From: Mesostigma viride | Taxonomy: Eukaryota > Streptophyta > Mesostigmatophyceae > Mesostigmatales > Mesostigmataceae | DNA length: 64,000 bases | Reading direction: 5' to 3' | Assembly: GCA_009746045.1 (NCBI GenBank) | Contig: RPFO01000059.1 | Location: 2,519,068-2,583,067 of the forward strand | In this document: in pieces, positions 33,797 to 45,543 of the stretch | Layout of the letters: each line of letters begins with the position of its first letter | Position numbering within the stretch: position 1 is the stretch's first letter | The notes under the pieces: generated by a model | Told to the model about the DNA's origin: nothing | Databases searched by the model: none | The model's input: only the letters and a program-made list of their open reading frames with translations | Translations under genes and position numbers: made by a program

Positions 33797-34824
33797 CGTG
33801 CTTCGTGCATCGCGACTCAGGGCCTGACAAGCTGCGGCCGAGACCAATGCCGAACACACCCATGCTCAGAGCACATTGCGGATGCCAGGCACACCGCGTT
33901 TGCCATGGAACACATGGGTAGACGCTTCGTAAACGTGACAACGAATGACCCGCTGAGATCCCCACACTTGCAAGCGCACGGGAAAGGCGGCACACTTACG
34001 TTTCATAGATTAGCCGGGGCGAGATAGTAGCTCGTTTGCCTAGCCGTCATTAAGCCTATAGGCGTTCCAAGAAACGCATGAAATTTCTCTACCAGTACCG
34101 GTGGCGCACTATCGGTCTATGATCGCAGAAACTTCTCTTGAAGGGGCCTTACACTGTCGTGCATGTAACCACGGAGCTTGAATGGTGGCATGACAACGAA
34201 AGAAAGTTTTCCTTAAGCCCGACCTCCCCTCCCGCATTCCACTGGTGATATTACAGCTGTTATAATTCCTGGAGCTAAAAACATGCGGAAAACATGCTGG
34301 GCGAGTCCTGTCAAAATTAAAAACCAACAGACTTAATTGACAGCGCCGTTTAAACGACAGCAAGAGCTTCCATGCCATCGAACACTGCCCGAGGTTGGTC
34401 TAATTTAAAGACTAAGCCTGCCGTCTCAGAAAAAAATGTTCTATGCTCGGAGTCCACGGAATCAGGAAGTCGGCCCGCAGGTGCCGTACAGATCCGGTAG
34501 TGACTCGTGAAGTGAAAGATTTGGGCAGATTTGGGCAGATCGGGTTTGGTCGATCCGGTCCTGGATCAGTCCGTACGCTGAAATTTGCGCGCCGTCCGTT
34601 GTACTTGAATTTTCAAGGGAAACGAATGTTGCCTCTTTCGGTAATGCAATTGAAAAATTCCCCATGCCCCCGTTCCACCCCCATGCCGACATCGACCGGC
34701 GGCAGTCGACGGATACACACATGGTGGTGCCGGCATCTCGGGCCAGAAAGACAGACTTTAGTTCGCAGCAACATCCGCAACACCCACTCAACGCATGCTG
34801 GATTACCTCCGCCTCTGCGTTGCA
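33797..34824. other. Intergenic DNA, nothing recognised
   Basis: No gene-like frame and no terminal repeats seen. Confidence 0.35.
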
Positions 34825-34908
34825 TAATTAATTAATTAATTAATTAGACTCGTGCTCCCGTTGGGGAGTCACGGAGCACTAACCCCGAGGATTAATTAAT
34901 TAATTAAT
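34825..34908 (-). repeat. Retroposon 3' end: stem-loop plus (TTAA)n tail
   Basis: GTGCTCC (34852-34858) and GGAGCAC (34873-34879) form a hairpin next to an (ATTA)n tract (34825-34846); another TTAA tract follows at 34891-34908. The same hairpin and tail occur at 37585-37655. Read on the minus strand it looks like the 3' terminus of a non-LTR element. Confidence 0.5.
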
Positions 34909-35453
34909 AGACACGTGACTGCGTCACGTGAGCATAAGTTCTCAGCTAGTGGGAGGGGAACATGGGATGGAATGGATGGTATAAGCTATCTAGGTCCTAG
35001 TTACAGGGGTGTGGGCACCGCGGCCCGAATCGCTATGAATGCCATACTTGGTCACACGCGGAGCCCCCACAGGCTTGGGGGTGGTCTCCTTCATCACTAC
35101 TTGCCATCTATCCTTGCGCACCATCTGCCTCCATATTACAGACAAACCAGGAGGCTGCCCGGGGGTGAGCCCGTCACGTCTAGTGTAGCACATGTCCATG
35201 CCGAGTCTATCACGAAAAGTCCACGGACCCCGAGGATGGATGGATGCAAACAGTCCTACCGGTCTAATCTATCTACAACATCTATCTACAACATCTATCT
35301 ACAATATCAAAAGCCAACTAGTCTAAGCTCGCTACCCTAGGGGACCTGTCTGGCGTGCTTCCCCGTATTTTCTGATTTGGCACGCCGCAAAGGTGAAAAC
35401 CATTTGCGTTCAGTGCCGGTCCGCGGAAAACGCGGAAAAACGCGATCTGCAAA

Positions 35454-35535
35454 TGAATCCGACCGGAATCGAACTGGGGACCTCTCGCACCAACCTTCGC
35501 TGACTATAGGACGGACGTCTCCGGATCCTAGGGCA
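35454..35535 (-). other. tRNA-like sequence (possible SINE head)
   Basis: On the minus strand GAGGTCCCCAGTTCGATTCC resembles a tRNA T-arm/B box, with a D-arm-like CTATAGTCAGC upstream. The T stem and acceptor stem do not pair properly, so this is not a working tRNA. Confidence 0.3.
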
Positions 35536-35779
35536 TCGCCAACTTACACCTACAGTCATCCGCAAAAGTTCTCCTTTCCGGGGAGTGATGCAAGCCTTTC
35601 GGATTTGGTACTAGATAAATCATTCGAGATCTGTGTGTGTAGGAGTACTACACACGTGTCTGCACGCGTGCTTCCCCGTATGTTTGCACTCGCGGCCGCT
35701 TCCCCACGGGGGGGGGCTCGTTGTCCTCTATGACCTGGGCCCACTTGGCATTGTCCATCGTCTTCTTCCAAATCACCAG

Positions 35780-35813
35780 GAATATGGGAGGCCTAGGCCC
35801 CCCATATTCCTCA
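35780..35813. repeat. Inverted repeat, strong hairpin
   Basis: AGGAATATGGG is followed, after an 11-nt GC-rich loop, by its complement (CCCATATTCCT). Confidence 0.6.
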
Positions 35814-36049
35814 TTCTAGCTGCTCTTTGAAAGTGCGGGCCTTGCGGCAGCGAGCATTGCTGGGCCCGGCCCACGTAAGGAGGTGCCGGCCAGGCTGAGC
35901 TGGGCGCAGCCCCGCGGGGGGGCCACGTGAGGTGTCTAACTGGTTGGTGCGAGCTAAGTGCCCTACTAGCTGCAGGCGCCGCTGGCATGCAGCTTTGGGT
36001 TAATGGTGCTGGTGATATATGGCATGCCGAGGTACAGGTCCTTATTGCT

Positions 36050-37350
36050 GAACATTAACAGCATAGCCCACTCGGAAAATGGATCTCAGCATGTTGGTGA
36101 CCGCGCCGTCCAGCTTGCAGGCCAGGTCGGCGGTGAGGGTCCACGTCTCGGCCCCGTACGTAAGAACAGGGAGGACGAGGACCTCCAGGTCCTGTTTCTC
36201 GATCTTGCCCAGGGGCTTGCGCCACAGGGCCCGGTATTGGCGTAAAGCGTGCATGCCAGGCGAGGGAGATGCGGTGGTCCACATCAGCCTCGCATCTGGG
36301 GAGGAGGCCAGCTGCCCAGCAACTTGACGCGGTCCCGACACAGGACTCGAGAGCCGTCAAGGAGAAAGAGGGCGGGCGGTGGCTGAGTGAGCCCAATTGC
36401 CAGAGCCTCTGTCTTCTTGCTGACCTCAAGCCCCACTGCGCGGGCCTCTGATTGCCAGGCAGTCAAGCCACGTCTGCACGTGCTCAGTGTCCTCGAAGAG
36501 GGTGGTGTCGTCTGCATAGATGATGTCTGCCAGCCGAATCTCCGTTTCCGCCCCGCCATGCCAGAAACGGTTCTCGGCCTGCACTCCTGGTTCCCTACCC
36601 ACGATGCGGGCAAATCGCTTGCGCGCCTGAATCATTACGTATTCGACCACAATCATGAACAGGTAGGGCGACATCACGCAGCCCTGCCACACACCCTTCT
36701 GTAAAGAGCATGGTGGCGTGGTCCCGTAGGAAGTGCGCACCGAAGCACTTGGTGGACCCTTCATACAGGTTGCGCATGACAGCAATAAGGGGGCGGGGAA
36801 TCCGGAACAGAGCGAGGATGGCACAGGGCAGGCCAGAAAACCGAATTGAAGGCTTTGATGAAGTCCACCAGCACGAGGTGCAGAGGGGACAGTCTCACCA
36901 GGCTGAAGGCGTTGCAGTTCTTCCACAAGGCGGCGAGTAGCGAAGAGCGCCTCATGCAGTGTACTGTGTAGCGACCTGAACTGACGGAAGCCGTGCTGAG
37001 TCCAGAGTCTCGCTGAGGTCAGTGGCCGTCCTGGGCCGTGCGCAGGCGGTTCAGGATGTCATCTCAGAGCCGCATGAGATTAGCTTGAGCCGGGGGCACT
37101 TTGGATGCACACCCCTCTGTTGTTACCGGGGTCGGCTGGCGACCCCTTGTTCTTGTACAGCATCGTGCGAAAACTGTGTTGCCAGGCCACTGGGGGCGGT
37201 TGCGACGCCAGCAGAATGCGGTTGCAGATATCCTGGAAGAGCAGCATGACACCAATGTCCTCGAACTCTGCTGCAAGTTTCACGACCGCGGCCGGAATCT
37301 CGTCGGAGCCGGTGGCGGCGTCGTAACGCAGACGGACCGCCTCCGTGCGC
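36050..37350 (-). pseudogene. Decayed LINE reverse transcriptase
   Basis: Read from 37350 downwards on the minus strand, in several frames: RLRYDAATGSDEIPAAVVKL and RTMLYKNKGSPADPGNNRG (RT N-terminal blocks), LVDFIKAFNSVFW (RT block with the first catalytic Asp), GVWQGCVMSPYLF, then the catalytic IIYADDTTLFED with YADD at 36507-36518, and further down LPVLTYGAETWTL typical of LINE C-terminal regions. Several frameshifts make it non-functional. Same family as the fragments at 30.0 and 63.0 kb. Confidence 0.82.
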
Positions 37351-37584
37351 TGCATAGTCATCCCCGAATACCCAGAGCAGGCGGCAGGCTCGCATCCTAC
37401 GCTTGCAGGACAAGGTAAATGCGATGAAAAGCGCTTTTCCCCGGGCCATTCCGGCCACCCCCAACGTTTCATCTTCATCTCCGCCAACGTTTCATCTCCA
37501 TCTCCGCCACCTTCCGCTGCATCCACCGCCATCTCCACTCCATGTTTTTCCCTGTTGGGCCAGCAGGCGACACACAACAATTAA

Positions 37585-37655
37585 TTAATTAATGAATGAA
37601 TTTATGAATTAATTAATTAATTAACTAAACTCGTGCTCCCGTTGTCACGGAGCAC
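37585..37655 (-). repeat. Retroposon 3' end: stem-loop plus (TTAA)n tail
   Basis: Hairpin GTGCTCC (37633-37639) / GGAGCAC (37649-37655), then on the minus strand a (TTAA)n/(ATTC)n tail. It matches the copy at 34825-34879, indicating a family-specific 3' terminus. Confidence 0.5.
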
Positions 37656-38044
37656 CGAAGTGCTTTTAATCCCTGTATGTGCGCAACAGGAAGAAAGGGC
37701 AGAGACCCCCTTTCTCCTTCATGCCTAAGGCATGCCATGAGCAGCAATCGGACACGATAAACGGTCCGGCAAGGTCTGTGGGTGCAATAAGACCCGCGTG
37801 AACACATTAAAAAAACGAGGAGCGTGGGCAAGGATTCCTTGCCCACGCTCCAAGCTGAGCATACATGTAGCCAGGACGTAGCCATGGCTGGCTGTACAAA
37901 GGCTACTAAGCTACTAAGGCTAGGGCCGGTTGTGTACCGTGCGTTAGCGGTGCACGTGACTAGGTATGGTTGCAAGGCTAGGCAAATATTCTAGGCATGG
38001 CTGCCATGGTGGCAGTGACTACCGATGATTAGCTAGGGCTAGAT

Positions 38045-38310
38045 TCTAGCCGCCGGGCCCGCAGGGGGCCGGTCCACATCTTGTGGTTGATCATCAGGTC
38101 CCCGCCCCTCCAGTACACCTTGGGCTTCTGGGGGTCCTGCTCGTGGCGGAGGTATTCCGGCCACAGGTCGCGTCGCTGCTGCTGCTGAGCGGGGGTCAGG
38201 TCGTCGTGACCAGCGTCCAGTTGAGGTCGTGCACTTGCGACGATCGAGAAAGGAACCGCTGCTTGTCCTCAGGGGAGGGGAAGTTGAGCAGGACTGGTGG
38301 GGGAGCCGCC
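38045..38310 (-). pseudogene. LINE ORF1-type fragment
   Basis: Two frames on the minus strand joined by a shift: LNFPSPEDKQRFLSRSSQVH, then LTPAQQQQRRDLWPEYLRHE and YWRGGDLMINHKMWTG. The pattern L-T-P-x-Q-x-x-x-R, a basic stretch, then (Y/W)-W-R-G-x-x-L is what LINE ORF1 proteins show at their C-terminus. Assigned from pattern only. Confidence 0.45.
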
Positions 38311-38882
38311 TTGTCCCGTGAGTGGGGAAGGCGGTGGCACCCACGCCAGTTCTACCGGCCTCACCTACCAGGCCCATGAGGGTAATTAAGGAGTGACACT
38401 GGCCCTCGCCATGCACATATTAAACGCAAGGACATTACTGGCAGATAGCGACCATAGCTACCGGGTAGATGAGCTCGTTGCTTTTAGAATTCAAAAACGT
38501 GTGTCTATTCTAGTCTAGGCGTCCAGGACTGGCATCGTCGTTCGGTGCCTCCTGGCGCGCCAGGTGCGGTGCTTATACTGAACTTACCTAGCTGGCCGGC
38601 AGTTGGCGTTTTCAGTTACTCTGCTGGCAGTGGGACGCCAGGCCAAGGTGGCGTCGGCCTTTTGTGCTCGCCACTGGCAGCAAGCTCTATGTAGCCTTGA
38701 CTGAGGCTAGCTTAAGCTTAGGTAAGCGTGCTGAGCACGTCGCTTCAGATTTAAACCCCACGCTTTCTTATATGGTAGCACATTTCACCTCCGTCGAGGG
38801 GCGGTCGATCCAAGCACCACCTCGATCGATCAGTGACGGTTGGGGTGGGTTACGCTCGCTCCCCATATACGGGTTTACCACA

Positions 38883-39500
38883 GGTTGAACGCCGGCGCCA
38901 GAAGTTCTTTGAGGACTTGCATGACCTGGAGGGGGCCAGCCCAATTGCAGCTCGCCACTTCTTGGTAATGCTGCTAGACGCCAATGCCACATGCACTCGA
39001 CCACGCCGAGCACTGCCGGCTGGCGCCGGCATGCATGCGCCTACCGACACGGTCGCTAAGGACAACTGTCACGTACCCCCTTGTTTTCGGCCTTTTTGCT
39101 GGATCGATAGCGGGATGGTTGCTGTCAACTGCCACTTCGAACGTCCCTCACAGGACTTGGTCACTTTTCGGGGCCCTAGCAACCGTCAGGCCTGTCCGGC
39201 TGGAATACACGGGCGGTACGGCAGCCCAGGTGCGCTTCGGTAATTCTGGATGACCCGAGTGTTTCGGACCCGCCGGCTCACGGTGTGCCGTCTGACCATG
39301 CACCAGTTGCATGGTGCGTGCAACCATTCGACGGCTCGATCTGGTTCCAGGCCCCCAAGCGCCACGCCCAAGCGGTCTGCCCTGACTGGACTGCGCTAGC
39401 CGCTACGCCCGGTCCGGGGAGCCGGATCCCGAGGACTGGACGGACGCTGACCACGAGCGAAACCGGTGCCGGCGGGCGTACCTGGAGCTAGGCCCTTACT
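38883..39500 (+). pseudogene. LINE endonuclease fragment
   Basis: Open stretches contain RRQKFFEDLHDLEG, MLLDANATC, MVAVNCHFERPSQDLVTFRG and, after a frameshift, GVPSDHAPVAW. These follow the order of the APE-type endonuclease of LINE ORF2 (D-x-N-A, N-T-x-F..T-W/F-x-x-P, S-D-H). Frameshifts and missing 5' and 3' parts mark it as dead. Confidence 0.65.
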
Positions 39501-39740
39501 GTAATAGGGGCTCAGGCTGACGTCGACGCCGCTGCCGGCCCACTGGGGTGCTTCCAACGCCGCCATTTTTGCGGGCTTTGCGACCCGCGCCCGGCCGGCC
39601 GCTGCTGGCGGCCCGGCACCTGCCGGCCTGCATGCCCCGCCGCCGACCCAGCCTGCTCTACCGGCAGGACCCCGAGGTCCTGGCCGCCCGGCACCGCGCC
39701 TCAAGCATAACTGGGACCCGCTGCTGAAACCGGTGGTTAA

Positions 39741-41486
39741 CCAGTGTTTTTTTACAACGCGATACATCGCGTTGTAGGGTTAGAACGCGATGTATCGCGT
39801 TGTAATCTGACACGTGGCAAACCTATTAAACATGCGATTTTTGGTCTGAAACTTTCAACATAGGTCAGAAACATCTCATAGAATTCAAGAAAAAATCCTG
39901 GTATTTTTGGTATTTTTTTTGTGACAGCTGCAAACAAATATGTACCACTGAAATCAGGCATTTTCGCGGGACGAAGGTGAAGACGACGGCGATGGCGGCA
40001 GGTAGATCTCGCCAGTTTTCGCGCGAATTTCAGTGGCTGTTGGGTGGCACGACCATGATGATGCGTTCAAAGGTTGATAATTAGGTTTCTACGAGTTTGT
40101 TGAGGTACTGGGGCAAAGGAAACGTAGTTTTTTCCAGTTTCTCACCCAACTTTCATGCGGAAACCCTGGAAACCGGCATACATATTATTACGTCAAGACT
40201 CGGGTCTGCTGCGGCACCATGATTGGTATTTCCATGGTGTTTCGACTTCTTAACACATGTTTATTCATTCCGAACGCCCGGACTCTCGGCTAAACCGAGA
40301 TTTGTGCAGACTTTTATTGGGTAGCTCCGGGCATGATGGTGCCTGCACATAGCGTAAGGCGTGACCGTGGCTATTGCTACGGTAATAATGCTGTATTTTC
40401 CTGGAAATGGCCTCTACCACCGGCTCAATAGTGCTTGCAAGCGTAAGTATATCGTGTTTCTACCTAGTAGTTTCTGCCAGTTTTCCACTTATTTCTGCCG
40501 ACCTCTGCCCAGCCTCTCTAAGACCGCCATCCTACTCGACGTTGCTTGCATGTCAGCCATAGCAGGTTGCAGTTGTGCAGTATTTAGGTGCTGTATACGT
40601 CGTCAAGCCGTGCATAAATCGTGAGGATTGGATGTTGATGGTTTATACTGCGTTGATTGTGCAAGAAGATCAGCTAGGTGCCCATAATCATGGTGTATAA
40701 TCATGTGTTGTTAGCATCTTGCCACCATTTGCTAGCATGCATTCCAGCGTCATCTTTGCCTGCATGTAAGCTCATGGATCACTCAACCTATCCAAGCCTT
40801 GCATTACACGTGCCTCTTTCTTTTTAGTATTGCACGCGTTATGGAATGAAAACCCAGCACCTCCGTTCCCACGAGGCATGTGCTCAACACGTTGTGAGAG
40901 TGGATGATGCTTTGGCTATGGCTGCCTGATTCAGTCATATTAGGTCATCCAGTCATGATGTTTGATGCATGTTTGATGCTGTATAACTTATACAACACCT
41001 ATTTTCAACGTTTTGACCCTCCAAGCTCACTATGGCCCCGTTTATGGGGCTCGTGTCGTTGCGTCATGTTGTGAAGGGCTCTCATTTTACCCACTGCGTT
41101 GTACTGCGTTGTAATTGTGATGCTAATGAAAAATAGCTCCAGTGGCCCAATGGGCCTGAGTTTTGTTTCACAGAGCCTGCATATGTTGCCCATAGCTCGT
41201 GCAAGAAGCCAGATTTTTTTCATGAACCATTTGTGAATAAGCACATGACTTGTGACCTAGGGTCAAGAAATCGCGGTCATGGTCAGACCCCCCTGTATTC
41301 AAACCAGTGTATCTCTCTAATGAATTCGCATTTTGTAGGTCTGAGTAGCTCAAAAAATCCTTTGATTTATGGGCTTTCAGGAAAGTGTACACATGACCAT
41401 GAAAAAAAATTTCCCTTAGGTGCTATACGCATTCTAAAAAAAGCTTACAACGCGATATATCGCGTTCTAATTAAAAAAAACACGGG
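39741..41486. mobile_element. Non-autonomous piggyBac-like transposon
   Basis: Flanked on both sides by TTAA (39737-39740 and 41487-41490). Terminal inverted repeats start CCAGTGTTTTTTT on the left and, reverse-complemented, CCCGTGTTTTTTTT on the right. Inside each end sit near-palindromes AACGCGATRYATCGCGTT: two copies at the left end (39754-39773, 39784-39803) and one at the right (41448-41467). CC-starting ends with a TTAA duplication are characteristic of piggyBac. At 1746 bp and with no transposase frame it would be non-autonomous. The interior is AT-rich with only a small ORF at 40361-40624 that I do not recognise. Confidence 0.65.
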
Positions 41487-41490
41487 TTAA

Positions 41491-42164
41491 TAACCCTTGG
41501 ATGGTGTCTAACTCGTTCCTAAAAGTAGTTACCAGTTGCACTTTGCACTATAAAGTCCACAAACCAACCTATAATAACAATTTTACTATCCATATTGGGA
41601 CCAAAGCACACACATATATTGAGTTACTTGGGGGTCATGTTGGTGGTCATGTTGCAATGTCCTATGGGTACATTTTAAGGACCCCCCCAGGGGGGTCCGC
41701 TGGGTGCGAGACATTATACACCTAAAATGCATTTTATGTGGTTTAAACAGCTTTATTGGACCTGGCCTTGGAAAGGCAGTTAAATTGGTAGCCATTTATG
41801 GCTTCTGAACACTCACATCACTGGTTGTCCCAGGGACCCAGCTGTACTATCTAAAAATAACTGGAAGATGACTAGCTAAAAATGAGTGGCAGCTGTGCAC
41901 CAGGGTACCCCCCTGTACTGTAACCGTTAATTAGTCCCTGCAAACTTGGTCTGAACATAGTGATGTCCGGTATCAGGGTGTACTACACATCTAGCTCTAG
42001 CAGCAGACCTAAAAATATCACGGAAATATCGACTGGCATTCGCGCCAGCTCGGCTCTAAAACTGGTTACGATTTGTAGTTACGAGTAAAACTGGTAACTA
42101 GAAGTAGGTACCAGTACCATCCAAGGGTACTGGTAAGGCCGCCCTTGTGTGGAGGCCTATACCG
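41491..42164. other. AT-rich DNA, nothing recognised except a palindrome
   Basis: A 20-bp near-perfect palindrome GGACCCCCCCAGGGGGGTCC lies at 41679-41698. No gene-like frame. Confidence 0.4.
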
Positions 42165-42168
42165 CGCC

Positions 42169-42672
42169 AGTTGCAATCTGTTGCATGACCGAAATGCGTG
42201 TATAAACTGGTGCATGCATAATGGAATGTAAATCTGTGAAACAATACTCACAATTGCTGCACACAGCTTGTGTGCATGACCATGGTGGCAGTATATAGCC
42301 AAGTTGATGCATTATAATTAGTGGTCACGCTGACTGTCGAGCACTGACTGTCGGTCAGGCTGTTGAAGTCGTGCCAAGGATTGATAAGATAAAACACCCC
42401 TTCAGCGGGCAGAAAAATACGGCAATATTCCCTGCTAATGGATATTTGTAAATGGCTCTAGAAGCGTCTAGAAGCATTGTGCAACGCTGGCGTAACGCTA
42501 GTTCAGTGTGCCTCTTGGACATCGCTAATGCACATGAAATGTGATTGGTGCAATGTCGATAAGGCCTATCGCAATCTTGGGTTTGCACACATGACTTGTA
42601 AACATATAAATTGATAATAAACCCAGGCACTGAGTGCCGCATTCTTGCAAACATCATTCTCATTCTCAACTC
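42169..42672 (+). repeat. 5' LTR of the Copia-type element
   Basis: Near-identical to 62001-62506; the visible differences are small indels (for example TATATA/TATA near 42293 and 4 bp extra near 62355) and a few substitutions. Confidence 0.88.
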
Positions 42673-42695
42673 GTACTCAAAAGCTGCTATTTACA

Positions 42696-43642
42696 ATGGC
42701 TCGCGGCTCCCGTTCCGACACGGACGCCATTCAGTTGACTGGCGATGGTGCCGATGCTTACAAGGAGCTGCGACAGCACGAACTGGTGGTTCGCATGCTG
42801 CCAGAGCCGTTGGCCGACAAGGCTACGGACAAGGAAAACCGTGACTTTGTCTGGGCAATCAAGGCCTGGGAGGAGAAAGTCCGCACGGTAGTGAAGACTC
42901 CCGCGCAGATTTTTCGGATCTTGCGGGGGGCTCCACTGGCCAGCAAAGGGCCGCAGGCGGTGCGGGACCTGATTCGGATCGCCCAGGAGAAGGCATGGGA
43001 CTGGAATCAGTTCCTTGAGCGGCTCACTGAGCTTCTCGCGCCGACAGGGCTGGTGAAGTCCATCAAGGACGTCATGCAGATTCTGACGTTCGAAGTGTCA
43101 GGTGACACTGCCAAGGCCACGCTGGCCTTCGAGCGGATGCTAGTCGCTAGAAGAAACCAATCTAAAATTTGCTGATGATTTTTCGGTGGTCCTGTTCTTG
43201 GGCAAGGCCCTTGGCAGCGGTGCTATGTCAGAAAGCACCGTGCAGAGTCTGGCGTCCGTCCTGACCAAGGAGAAGCTGGCAAGCAAGGCTGCTGCTTTCG
43301 CCTGCATCCGCGAGATCATGGCGCTCGGTGGCGCTGCTCAGGAGCTGGCCGGCAAGGGTGCCGTGAAGCCGACGCCAGCAGTCAATGCCGATGGCCCTGC
43401 CATCAGGGCCGTTTTGTGCGCCGGTGACGGGCGCCTGAAGTGTCCTCGCTGCCAGGGGACTGGTCAGTGGTCACACCCGCGAGACCTGCAAGGCCAACAA
43501 GGCTTTCCCGTTGGGGACGAACCTGTGTGGCAAGTGCCACAAGCCAGGGCACGAGGCCCGGTTTCGCAAGTCGCGGACTGCTGCATGCCAACCAGGCGGA
43601 CAATGTTGGCAAGGCTGGGCCTATTAGGCGCCAGCGGTTCAC
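42696..43642 (+). pseudogene. Copia-type Gag with zinc knuckles, frameshifted
   Basis: The ATG at 42696 opens 159 codons. A shift near 43165 continues the protein in another frame, and a second near 43470 leads into a third frame holding a CCHC knuckle CPRCQGTGHTRETC and a partial second one, CGKCHKPGHEARFRK, which lacks its last Cys. A stop follows at about 43623. The composition (helical, charged, Ala/Leu-rich) fits a capsid-like Gag. Frameshifts indicate decay or sequencing error. Confidence 0.6.
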
Positions 43643-45145
43643 GTGGGTGCGCAATGCTCAGGAAAACTGAAGGCCCCAGGGCAGGACAGCGCTATGGAGC
43701 ATAGGAGGCTCCTGGCAGTAGACGATGTAGGCAGTTTTATGGCCGATGCTGCGGATGTTAAGGCAATATCAAACTTGATCAATACAGATCCAATTTTCAA
43801 GTATGCCTGTGCGTCTCGGTTTCACATCTTCTTTGGCCATGGAACAAACGCTTACAAGTTTGCTAGGGCTTTTGGTGGGGCGCCAATGCTGGAAGCATGT
43901 CGTGAGTGTTACGAAAATTGTCCACAATGTCAATCGTCGGGCCCCAAGCCTCCTCGCCACCATGTAAAGCATCCACCTGCGAGAAAGGGGGAAATCGTAG
44001 GTGATGTGCTGTTCTGGGCACACATGCCATACTTTATTGCAATAGATAGATATGCTCACAACGTAGCTGTAGTTCCTTTGCGTCATATGGAAGCCGCCGA
44101 CCTGGCAGAAGCCATTGATGTCTCTTCGTCCTTTTTCTCACCACTCGAGTCAATACAGATGGACAGGCAGTTCGCGTGTCTAGAGGGCCAGCCTGGATTT
44201 GAATGCCTCAAGACAGTTGGGCGTGAGGACCACACTGGTCAGGGTATAGTGGAGCGTGCCGTGCAAGAATTCAAGCAAGCTGCACGGAGACAAGGTGATG
44301 CATCCCTTTCAGCATACGCAGCCCGCCTCATGTGGGCGTTGCGGATTTGTGCATGCCTTAATCGGCGTGTGTTGTTGTCCATTCCTTCTCGCAATGTGGT
44401 GATAACAGCTGAGGGATTGCAGCACGGCCACTACCCACCAGAGATAGAAGAGGAGTGGGCACGCCATTTGCAGGGTAGATTTGCCAACCTGGTACGAAGG
44501 GATACACGTAGGCCGGTTACCGCCTATAGTGTAGGAGACCTGGTTTGGGTGCATAAAGAGGGCCCCTTTGGAAAGAGGGGACAGTGGAATGGTCCAGCCA
44601 CGGTAGTGTCCGTGGATGGGAGTGTGCGCAAGGCCGTTGTTTCCTTGCAGGACAAGCAACACCACATCCCGTGGAGCAAGCTCAAGCACTATCAACCGAA
44701 CACAAGTGCGTGGGAGCGCCTTCTGCACTACTACGAGGACGCGGACAACTTCTTGCGGCCTCCACCAGGTGACGTGATTGCCCCTCTTTTACCCATGCCT
44801 GCCTCTGACCCTATGCAAATGTCTGCCGAAGCTCGGGAGGTAGAGGACGATGAGCATGTTGAGGAGGACGGTGATCTGGTGGCACTTGCTGCAGATGTGC
44901 AGAGCTTAGCTCGCGAGCCCCCTGCTGACCTGCGCGAGGGTAGTAGGGAGGGCATTACCCCTGCCGTTAGCCAGGGTCCGGCTGCCGTTAGTCAGCCTCG
45001 CCGGGGTGGTGGGTTGCTCAGCAAGATTGTTCTAGGGCTGCGCCGGGACAATAACATGGGGTTAGGCTCCCTTCGCCGCCCACCACAGACTGCAGGCGTC
45101 CCCCTCAGCTGGGCCCGAGCACTGCAGTCATCTCTTCCTTGTTAA
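43643..45145 (+). CDS. Integrase of the Copia-type element
   Basis: A 500-codon open frame. Seen in order: an HHCC zinc region (HIFFGH..ACRECYENCPQC), a catalytic core with Asp in YFIAIDRYAHN, Asp in IQMDRQFAC and Glu in GIVERAVQEF about 35 residues later (D,D35E), and a C-terminal module YSVGDLVWVHK..GQWNGPATVV resembling the GPY/F module better known from Gypsy integrases. The C-terminal ~120 residues are acidic and Pro-rich. It overlaps the protease frame by a few bases. The start codon is uncertain because the frame probably continues from Gag by frameshift. Confidence 0.7.
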   Translation: MGAQCSGKLKAPGQDSAMEHRRLLAVDDVGSFMADAADVKAISNLINTDPIFKYACASRFHIFFGHGTNAYKFARAFGGAPMLEACRECYENCPQCQSSGPKPPRHHVKHPPARKGEIVGDVLFWAHMPYFIAIDRYAHNVAVVPLRHMEAADLAEAIDVSSSFFSPLESIQMDRQFACLEGQPGFECLKTVGREDHTGQGIVERAVQEFKQAARRQGDASLSAYAARLMWALRICACLNRRVLLSIPSRNVVITAEGLQHGHYPPEIEEEWARHLQGRFANLVRRDTRRPVTAYSVGDLVWVHKEGPFGKRGQWNGPATVVSVDGSVRKAVVSLQDKQHHIPWSKLKHYQPNTSAWERLLHYYEDADNFLRPPPGDVIAPLLPMPASDPMQMSAEAREVEDDEHVEEDGDLVALAADVQSLAREPPADLREGSREGITPAVSQGPAAVSQPRRGGGLLSKIVLGLRRDNNMGLGSLRRPPQTAGVPLSWARALQSSLPC

Positions 45146-45543
45146 CCGCTAGGGCGCTGAATTGTGGGCTCCTCATTGATACCCAGGCCCAGGTCTCTAT
45201 TATCGGGGCCAATTGTGTAGACTTTCTTTTGCTGCCCTCTCATTGGACTCAGGTCGCTGATTTTGCTAGGTCAGGGTCCTACAAGGTCCTGGGGGAATTT
45301 CCCTTAACCATACTCGGCGCAGACACGCCCATGTGTGTGGTAGAGGGGTATGATGGGCCCGCCTTATTAGGGCAGCCGTTCTTGACGCTACCCGGGGTTA
45401 CAGTGAGCAGCACACAGCTGTCCCGAGCGGGGTTTGGCTGCATGCGATTGAATAATTTTTCCCTCGATGTCGCTGCTCGGGGTCTCTCATTGCCTATGGT
45501 CGCTGCCATGAAAGGGGTAGTAGAGTACAAGGATTCTGAATAG
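45139..45543 (+). CDS. Retropepsin-like aspartic protease of the Copia-type element
   Basis: A ~135-codon frame with GLLIDTQAQVSIIG, matching the active-site region L-(I/L)-D-(T/S)-G-A-x-x-S-(I/F)-(I/V) except that the active-site Gly is Gln, then the flap region and a second block PALLGQPFL. Retroviral-type proteases need the DTG/DSG triad, so activity is doubtful. It lies downstream of integrase, whereas Copia elements normally have protease upstream. Confidence 0.55.
   Translation: MLTARALNCGLLIDTQAQVSIIGANCVDFLLLPSHWTQVADFARSGSYKVLGEFPLTILGADTPMCVVEGYDGPALLGQPFLTLPGVTVSSTQLSRAGFGCMRLNNFSLDVAARGLSLPMVAAMKGVVEYKDSE

Noticed and set aside
35454-35535. Functional tRNA gene
   Set aside because: T stem and acceptor stem pair poorly and no clean anticodon arm could be drawn.
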